DNA from: Candidatus Krumholzibacteriia bacterium
GTDB lineage: Bacteria > Krumholzibacteriota > Krumholzibacteriia > LZORAL124-64-63
NCBI GenBank assembly: GCA_030590265.1
Contig: JAUUYW010000004.1
Span: 1-28,359 of the forward strand
Length of the DNA: 28,359 nucleotides
Direction of reading: 5' to 3'
Positions within the stretch are counted from its first letter, which is position 1; each line of letters begins with the position of its first letter. The notes under the pieces are model-generated. The model was not told the DNA's origin. It ran no database searches and saw only the letters and a list, made by a program, of their open reading frames with translations. The translations under genes and the position numbers were made by a program. Below, in pieces: positions 23,980-28,359 of the stretch.

Positions 23980-25197
23980 ATGACTCAATCGCGTCTCATC
24001 CTGCTGGCCGGTCTGTTGGCTGTGATCGCTGTGGCAGGTTGCCGTTCGGCACACACCACCAGCGCCATCCTGTACATTGACGAGCAGAACTACGACAAGG
24101 CCGTTGCGGTGATCCATGAAGGCTTTCAATACGGGGATGACGAACCCGACGCCTACTTCTACCTGGGCGAAGCCTACAGTCACTTGGCCGAAGAGTCGGT
24201 TGAAGCCAATGATTTCCCGCAAGCCAAAAAGAACTATGAATTGGCCTACGATGCTTACCAGCGCTCTATTGAATTGGATCCCGAGGAGTGGACCAAAATG
24301 GTCAACACCTCGCTGGAGTACAATTACGGCACTCGTCTTCGCCAGGCCGCCCTGGATTGGGACGAGAATTTCTTTGAGCAGGCCGAAGGTCATCTGCGTC
24401 TGGCGTATGCCGCCCTGCCCGATAGCCTGACGCCCATCAAAAGCATCGCGCGCATGAAGATGCAAATGGCCGATGAAGATACTACGGGAGTGATGGCAAC
24501 TCCCCTGCGGGAAGAGGCTTTGGAACTTCTGGACCAGGCCCTGGCAGCCAATCCGGAGGCCTATACCTTGAATCTGAACAAGGCCAATGTTCTGGATCAG
24601 CTGGGTCGTGACGAAGAAGCCGGAATTCTTTATGATGAGCTTCTGACCGACCACGGTGACGATACCGACCTTTTGCTGGATATCGCTTCTTTGGCTGTGG
24701 ACAAAGGCGACTACGCCCGGGCCGCCGATTTCTATGTCAAAATCGTGGATCTCAATGAAGCGGATCTGGATGCCGGCAATGATGCTGACAACAAGCTTCT
24801 GTTGCGTGCCGCCGGTAGTTGGTATGCCATTGAATCGGTGGGACGTTATGATGATGCCATCGCCGCCCTGGACCGTTCAGCAGAGATGGACGAATCTCTG
24901 GACGAGAAAACCATGCTGGCCCGCATGACCACCTATTATTTGTATGGAAAGACGTTGAAAGAGGATGCTTCCCTGGAGACAGATGAAGTTCTCAAGGCCG
25001 ATCTGAAAGCCCGCAGTGAGGAAAAACTGCGCCGTTCCATCGAAATCGGCACTGCCATGACCAATAATTTCCCGGCCAATGCGCAAGGCTTCTTCAAACT
25101 GAGTATGGCTCAAATGGAAATTGGAGATTTTACAGCTTCCGAGGCCAGCTACAAAACCTTTGAAGAGCTGGACTCCGATTCAGGGTCCGGTTTTTAA
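23980..25197 (+). CDS. TPR-repeat lipoprotein
   Basis: A 405-residue protein with a lipoprotein signal (LLAVIAVAGC, lipidated C21) and TPR-like helical pairs over most of the rest: DAYFYLGEAYSHLAEES, KKNYELAYDAYQRSIELDPEEW, EALELLDQALAANPEAYTLNLNKANVLDQLGRDEEAGILYDELL, DIASLAVDKGDYARAADFYVKIV and FFKLSMAQMEIGDFTASEASYKTF. The composition is acidic. It is probably anchored to the outer membrane on the periplasmic side and acts as a scaffold or assembly factor. It is a single gene with its own promoter; the partner is unknown. A short hairpin (CCGGTT/AACCGG) at its stop is followed by A's, not T's, so it is not a normal terminator. Confidence 0.8.
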   Translation: MTQSRLILLAGLLAVIAVAGCRSAHTTSAILYIDEQNYDKAVAVIHEGFQYGDDEPDAYFYLGEAYSHLAEESVEANDFPQAKKNYELAYDAYQRSIELDPEEWTKMVNTSLEYNYGTRLRQAALDWDENFFEQAEGHLRLAYAALPDSLTPIKSIARMKMQMADEDTTGVMATPLREEALELLDQALAANPEAYTLNLNKANVLDQLGRDEEAGILYDELLTDHGDDTDLLLDIASLAVDKGDYARAADFYVKIVDLNEADLDAGNDADNKLLLRAAGSWYAIESVGRYDDAIAALDRSAEMDESLDEKTMLARMTTYYLYGKTLKEDASLETDEVLKADLKARSEEKLRRSIEIGTAMTNNFPANAQGFFKLSMAQMEIGDFTASEASYKTFEELDSDSGSGF

Positions 25198-25256
25198 CCG
25201 GTGAAAAAAAAAATAGGGCCCATAAAAATTTTCGGTTCCCTTTTTGGCGCTCTTTG

Positions 25257-25265
25257 TGCTAATAT
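25257..25265 (+). promoter_or_regulatory. Extended -10 promoter for rho
   Basis: TGC plus TAATAT gives an extended -10 element; no clear -35 box is present. A start near 25272 would leave a rho leader of about 227 bases. Confidence 0.4.
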
Positions 25266-25498
25266 TCACAAATAATCCGGTGGCTACTCCGGATGCTCCG
25301 TTGCCCGGATCATTCTCCGGAATTGTATCCTCGGAGAATTGATTCAGACCTCAATGAAATAACACACCTCTTTTAGAGATATACCTGCTTACTGCAGAAT
25401 ATACCGTAATCGGTCATTCGGACCGTGATTGGTCTGTTCGGTGGGCAACAAAACCCCCAACTAACCTTATAACCCAATGATCAGGTTCTAGGAGCAAA
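25266..25498 (+). promoter_or_regulatory. Structured rho leader with C-rich, G-free rut-like stretch
   Basis: The 301-base gap before rho holds a series of signals. ATCCGG/CCGGAT gives a small stem near 25275-25293. ATTCTCCG (25312-25319) pairs with CGGAGAAT (25332-25339). A direct repeat ACCGTAATCGGTC (25403-25415) and ACCGTGATTGGTC (25422-25434) is spaced 19 bases and also folds as CGGTC/GACCG. The 33 bases 25446-25478 contain no G and 13 C, as in a Rho-loading (rut) site. Together these fit attenuation of rho by its own product, known in several bacteria; here that is inferred. Confidence 0.5.
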
Positions 25499-26746
25499 AT
25501 GGATATCAAGATACTGCAGGAAATGAACATTCACGAGCTGGTGGAAGTGGCTCGGGGTATGGACATTGACGCGGTCAGTACCCTTCGGAAATCGGAACTC
25601 ATCTTCAAGATTCTCGAGGGTCAAACAGAAAAAAACGGGCTCATTTACGCTGAAGGCGTGCTGCAGGTTCTGGCCGAAGGTTATGGCTTCCTGCGAGCAG
25701 CCAAATACAACTACCTGCCCGGGCCCGATGATATTTACCTTTCTCCTTCCCAGATCAAAAAGTTTGCTCTGAAAACCGGTGATACTGTTGCCGGCCAGGT
25801 GCGTCCTCCCAAGGACAACGAACGTTACTTTGCTTTGCTGAAAGTTGAATCCGTCAACTACAAGGATCCTCAGGCGGCCAAAAATGTAACCCTCTTTGAC
25901 AACTTGACCCCGTTGTATCCGGAGGATCGACTCGATCTTGAGGTTGACCCCAAAATATTGACCACCCGGCTGATCAATATGTTGTGTCCCATCGGCAAGG
26001 GGCAGCGTGGATTGATCGTTTCGCCCCCTCGCGCGGGTAAAACTGTCATCCTGCAGCAAATCGCCAATTCCATCAGCATCAACCATCCTGAAGTGCATTT
26101 GATTGTGCTGTTGATTGATGAGCGTCCCGAGGAAGTCACGGATATGGCCCGGTCGGTCAATGGTGAAGTGGTCAGTTCCACTTTCGACGAACCGGCAGAG
26201 CGTCACGTGCAGGTGGCCAATATGGTGCTGGCCAAGAGCCGCCGGCTGGTGGAGAACGGTTTGGACGTGGTCATTCTGCTGGATTCCATCACCCGCCTGG
26301 CCCGGGCCCACAACGCTGTGGTGCCTCATTCCGGAAAAATTCTTTCCGGTGGTGTGGATTCCAACGCCCTGCAAAAGCCCAAACGCTTCTTTGGTGCCGC
26401 GCGAAACATCGAGGATGGCGGTTCGCTGACCATCATCGCCACTGCCCTGGTGGAAACCGGCAGCCGCATGGATGAGGTTATTTTCGAAGAATTCAAGGGT
26501 ACCGGTAATATGGAAATGGTGCTCGACCGCAAGATCGCCGACCGCCGTGTTTATCCGGCCATGGACATCTTCAAGTCCGGAACACGCAAGGAAGACCTGC
26601 TTATCGAGAGCAAGGATCTGGCAAAAATTTGGGTGCTGCGCAAGTATTTGAGCGATTACAACCCTATTGAAGCCATGGAGTTCCTCATCGCCAAATTGGG
26701 CAAAACCAAGAGCAACGAGCAGTTCCTGGGGGCCATGAACACTTGA
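25499..26746 (+). CDS. rho: Transcription termination factor Rho
   Basis: A 415-residue hexameric RNA-dependent ATPase that ends transcription at C-rich RNA. The N-terminal Rho_N helices (about 5-45) are followed by the cold-shock-like RNA-binding domain with AEGYGFLR (59-66) and YLPGPDDIYLSPSQIKKF. The ATPase core has Walker A SPPRAGKT (175-182, K181), LLIDERPEEVTDM (204-216, catalytic Glu region), Walker B VVILLDSITRLAR (257-269), and the Q- and R-loop region SGGVDSNALQKPKRFFGAARN. The length is close to E. coli Rho (419), with none of the insertions seen in some phyla. GGAG lies 4 bases before the ATG. It is followed by rpmE, DUF1385 and prfA. Confidence 0.98.
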   Translation: MDIKILQEMNIHELVEVARGMDIDAVSTLRKSELIFKILEGQTEKNGLIYAEGVLQVLAEGYGFLRAAKYNYLPGPDDIYLSPSQIKKFALKTGDTVAGQVRPPKDNERYFALLKVESVNYKDPQAAKNVTLFDNLTPLYPEDRLDLEVDPKILTTRLINMLCPIGKGQRGLIVSPPRAGKTVILQQIANSISINHPEVHLIVLLIDERPEEVTDMARSVNGEVVSSTFDEPAERHVQVANMVLAKSRRLVENGLDVVILLDSITRLARAHNAVVPHSGKILSGGVDSNALQKPKRFFGAARNIEDGGSLTIIATALVETGSRMDEVIFEEFKGTGNMEMVLDRKIADRRVYPAMDIFKSGTRKEDLLIESKDLAKIWVLRKYLSDYNPIEAMEFLIAKLGKTKSNEQFLGAMNT

Positions 26747-26892
26747 TTTTAGGCCTTTCTGGGGGCGTTAAGGTCAAAAAAAATAACAAGGTGTTGATTT
26801 CGTTTGGTATTTTGATAAAAAATATCCTTGCAATTGAGTCCATTCCTTACTTCTTTTTGCCCTCAAGATGTATTAAAGGTTCAGGCCTAAAA
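26747..26892 (+). promoter_or_regulatory. rpmE leader bracketed by a 10-base inverted repeat
   Basis: TTTTAGGCCT (26747-26756, right after the rho stop) and AGGCCTAAAA (26883-26892, 13 bases before rpmE) are perfectly complementary and enclose an A/T-rich stretch. A weak promoter-like pair TTGATT/TAAAAA lies within it. Long-range pairing could affect access to the weak ribosome binding site (AAGGTAG) of rpmE. Confidence 0.35.
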
Positions 26893-26905
26893 GGTAGCTA
26901 GAAAA

Positions 26906-27121
26906 ATGAAACAGAATATCCATCCGAAATACGTCGACTGCACCATCACTTGTCTCTGTGGCAACGTGATCAACACCCGGTCGACCAAAGACAAACTGAA
27001 CGTTGAAATCTGCTCCAACTGCCATCCGTTTTTCACGGGCCAGCAGAAGATCATCGATACCGCTGGTCGTGTGGAGCGTTTCCGCAAACGTTACGAGAAC
27101 GTTTCCTACACCAAGAAGTAG
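26906..27121 (+). CDS. rpmE: 50S ribosomal protein L31 (zinc-binding form)
   Basis: A 71-residue L31 of the zinc-binding C+ type. The conserved IHPKY start and the ribbon cysteines C16 and C18 (CLCGN) with C36 and C39 (CSNCHPFFTG) are present; C12 is an extra cysteine. The GRVERFRKRY tail is typical. It follows rho, as in many bacteria, and ends before a strong terminator. Zinc-containing L31 is often replaced by a zinc-free paralogue under zinc shortage; no such paralogue is in this window. Confidence 0.97.
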   Translation: MKQNIHPKYVDCTITCLCGNVINTRSTKDKLNVEICSNCHPFFTGQQKIIDTAGRVERFRKRYENVSYTKK

Positions 27122-27169
27122 GACGTTTTCCATAAAGCTTCCGTCGACCTTGTGCGGCATCAGAGCTTT

Positions 27170-27206
27170 AAAGGGTGCTGGGTGATTGTCCCGGCACCCT
27201 TTCTTT
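27170..27206 (+). terminator. Intrinsic terminator after rpmE
   Basis: AAAGGGTGC (27170-27178) pairs with GCACCCTTT (27194-27202), extended through a T-G pair and GGG/CCC to a 13-bp stem with a 7-base loop, followed by CTTTG. It lies 40 bases before the start of the next gene, so it may be a full stop or an attenuator. Confidence 0.75.
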
Positions 27207-27245
27207 GATACTTTGCCAGGAAGATTAAACCTGCAGGAGTTATGC

Positions 27246-28298
27246 ATGAGTGATACTAAAGAATCAGCCACAACAGTGGACAACCCAGCTTCGCTGGATT
27301 CGTCCGAAGCCAAGACCATGGATTTGGCCGTGGGCGGACAGGCCCTCATTGAAGGGGTGATGATGCGCAGCCCGTCATTCCTGGCCATGGCCGTGCGCAC
27401 ACCCGATGGACGCATTGTGGTCCGCAAGAAAACTTTCGGCAGCATCATGAAGAAACTGCCATTCCTGAATATCCCCGTTTTGCGCGGGGGCATCCACCTC
27501 ATTGAAACCATGGGACTGGGCATCGACGCCCTGATGTTCTCGGCCGACCAGGCCACCAGTGAAGACCGCGTCGACTCCAGCAAAACCAGCATCAAGGATA
27601 CCCTGCTGATGTGGGGAACAGTGGTGGTTTCGTTTGCCCTGAGTCTCGGACTCTTCTTCTATGTCCCCATTTTGTTGACCGACCTGATTGTGGGCGAAGG
27701 TGCCGGCAGTCTGGTTTGGAATGTGGTGGATGGAATTATTCGGGTGGCCATGTTTGTGATCTACCTTCTGGCGGTCAGCAAGCTGCCGGACATGGCGCGG
27801 GTTTTCCAGTACCACGGTGCTGAACCTAAAAGCATCCACGCCTTTGAAAACGGCAAGAGTCTGGATGCCGATGGCGCCCGGCCTTTCACCACCCTGCATC
27901 CGCGTTGCGGGACGAGCTTCCTTTTCTTCGTGATGCTGATTTCCATTTTTGTTTTTGCCCTGCTGGGTCGGCCCGAAGATATTGCCGATCGTTTGCAGCG
28001 CATCGCATTTGTACCGGTGATCGGTGGGTTGGCCTACGAGGCCATCAAGCTTTCCGGCAAGTATGCCAAGGCCTGGTTCCTGAAACCGGTGATATTGCCG
28101 GGGCTTCTGCTGCAGAAGATCACCACCAGCGAGCCGGATGACGAACAACTCACCGTGGGTATGGCCGCTTTGCGTGCGGTTCTCACTCCGGAAGCGGACG
28201 ACTTCAAAGAGCGGGTGTACTACGACCTGCCCGAGTCGGAAAACAGTGAAGAAACCGAGTCCGCTGCCAACCTAGCCAATGATGGAGATGTTTCGTGA
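27246..28298 (+). CDS. DUF1385 family membrane protein
   Basis: A 350-residue member of the DUF1385 family, often encoded beside rpmE and prfA; its biochemical role is not established. The N-terminal soluble part has GGQALIEGVMMRSP (30-43) and a conserved region to about 100. Membrane segments lie at about 118-148, 160-178, 223-242 and 251-269. The signature HPRCGTSFLF (218-227) is intact, while the usual YHGAEHK reads YHGAEPK (P194). The C-terminal tail is acidic. The ATG at 27246 follows AGGAG by 6 bases; the frame is open further upstream but that part overlaps the terminator hairpin. The stop overlaps the prfA start by 4 bases (GTGA), so the two are coupled. Confidence 0.88.
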   Translation: MSDTKESATTVDNPASLDSSEAKTMDLAVGGQALIEGVMMRSPSFLAMAVRTPDGRIVVRKKTFGSIMKKLPFLNIPVLRGGIHLIETMGLGIDALMFSADQATSEDRVDSSKTSIKDTLLMWGTVVVSFALSLGLFFYVPILLTDLIVGEGAGSLVWNVVDGIIRVAMFVIYLLAVSKLPDMARVFQYHGAEPKSIHAFENGKSLDADGARPFTTLHPRCGTSFLFFVMLISIFVFALLGRPEDIADRLQRIAFVPVIGGLAYEAIKLSGKYAKAWFLKPVILPGLLLQKITTSEPDDEQLTVGMAALRAVLTPEADDFKERVYYDLPESENSEETESAANLANDGDVS

Positions 28299-28359
28299 AG
28301 GCCAATGTTGAGACTCTGCGGCAACGCTATCAGGAATTGAGCGAAGAACTCTCCAAGCC
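28295..28359 (+). CDS. prfA: Peptide chain release factor 1, N-terminal fragment
   Basis: Only about 21 codons are in the window (MKANVETLRQRYQELSEEL...). The helical start with LRQRYQELSEEL fits the opening of RF1, and rpmE-DUF1385-prfA is a common gene order. The start is GTG with GGAG 8 bases upstream, overlapping the DUF1385 stop. The gene is cut by the window edge; identity rests on context as much as sequence. Confidence 0.65.
   Translation, partial: MKANVETLRQRYQELSEELSK

Noticed and set aside
25186..25212. CCGGTT/AACCGG hairpin after the TPR lipoprotein as a terminator
   Set aside because: On the plus strand it is followed by an A run rather than a T run, so it lacks the intrinsic terminator tail.

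Overview
The window reads as a bacterial chromosome segment of moderately high GC from the FCB/Fibrobacterota-Krumholzibacteriota-Eisenbacteria side of the tree. That placement is an inference. It rests on two secreted proteins with C-terminal FlgD-Ig-like sorting domains (NPFNP...GR.VR.L...WDG...SG.Y motifs) typical of type IX secretion cargo in those lineages, a gingipain-like C25 protein, a tricorn-type protease, and Gram-negative envelope proteins (lipoproteins, Spy/CpxP-like proteins). No rRNA, tRNA, CRISPR array, transposase, integrase or phage gene was seen.

Layout. 129-4931: very large secreted C25-like protein, closed by a strong bidirectional terminator. 5032-9836 (minus): lipoprotein M28 carboxypeptidase-Q-like peptidase followed by a translationally coupled tricorn-like protease. 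9956-11155 (minus): ornithine aminotransferase. 11156-12050: a 0.9-kb gene-free stretch holding two long imperfect hairpins (E1, E2) and a hairpin-rich, GGA-loop-rich stretch that may be a regulatory RNA. 12051-12383: small winged-helix regulator. 12466-15090 (minus): alpha-glucan phosphorylase. 15236-16093: rhodanese-methyltransferase fusion. 16086-17828 (minus): secreted beta-helix protein with a sorting domain. 18105-18467: small secreted FN3-like protein. 18495-21532: divergent YchF-type nucleotide-binding protein overlapping a GT-C membrane glycosyltransferase with a TPR tail. 21655-23811: Spy-like protein, ECF sigma factor, one-TM anti-sigma-like protein and a second Spy/CnrX-like protein, the last three joined by 4-base overlaps. 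23980-25197: TPR lipoprotein. 25499-28359: rho, rpmE, DUF1385 membrane protein and the first codons of prfA, a conserved housekeeping neighbourhood.

How the parts fit. Secreted or periplasmic proteolysis (C25, M28, tricorn) plus ornithine aminotransferase suggests growth on peptides and amino acids; glycogen phosphorylase handles storage glucan. The ECF locus resembles a periplasmic sensing module of the CnrYXH/CpxP kind. The rho-prfA end is core transcription and translation machinery, and the rho leader carries features expected for autoregulation.

The most interesting signal is the E1/E2 pair. They are two copies of one hairpin architecture in opposite orientation. The stem sequences differ between copies but stay complementary, while an asymmetric internal loop (ACTCCRCA opposite GAGGACC) is nearly invariant. 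Several stem imperfections become G-U pairs only on the strand on which the two copies align. E1 ends 7 bases before the ribosome binding site of ornithine aminotransferase, so a cis-acting structured RNA is a serious possibility; a palindromic mobile repeat is the main alternative.
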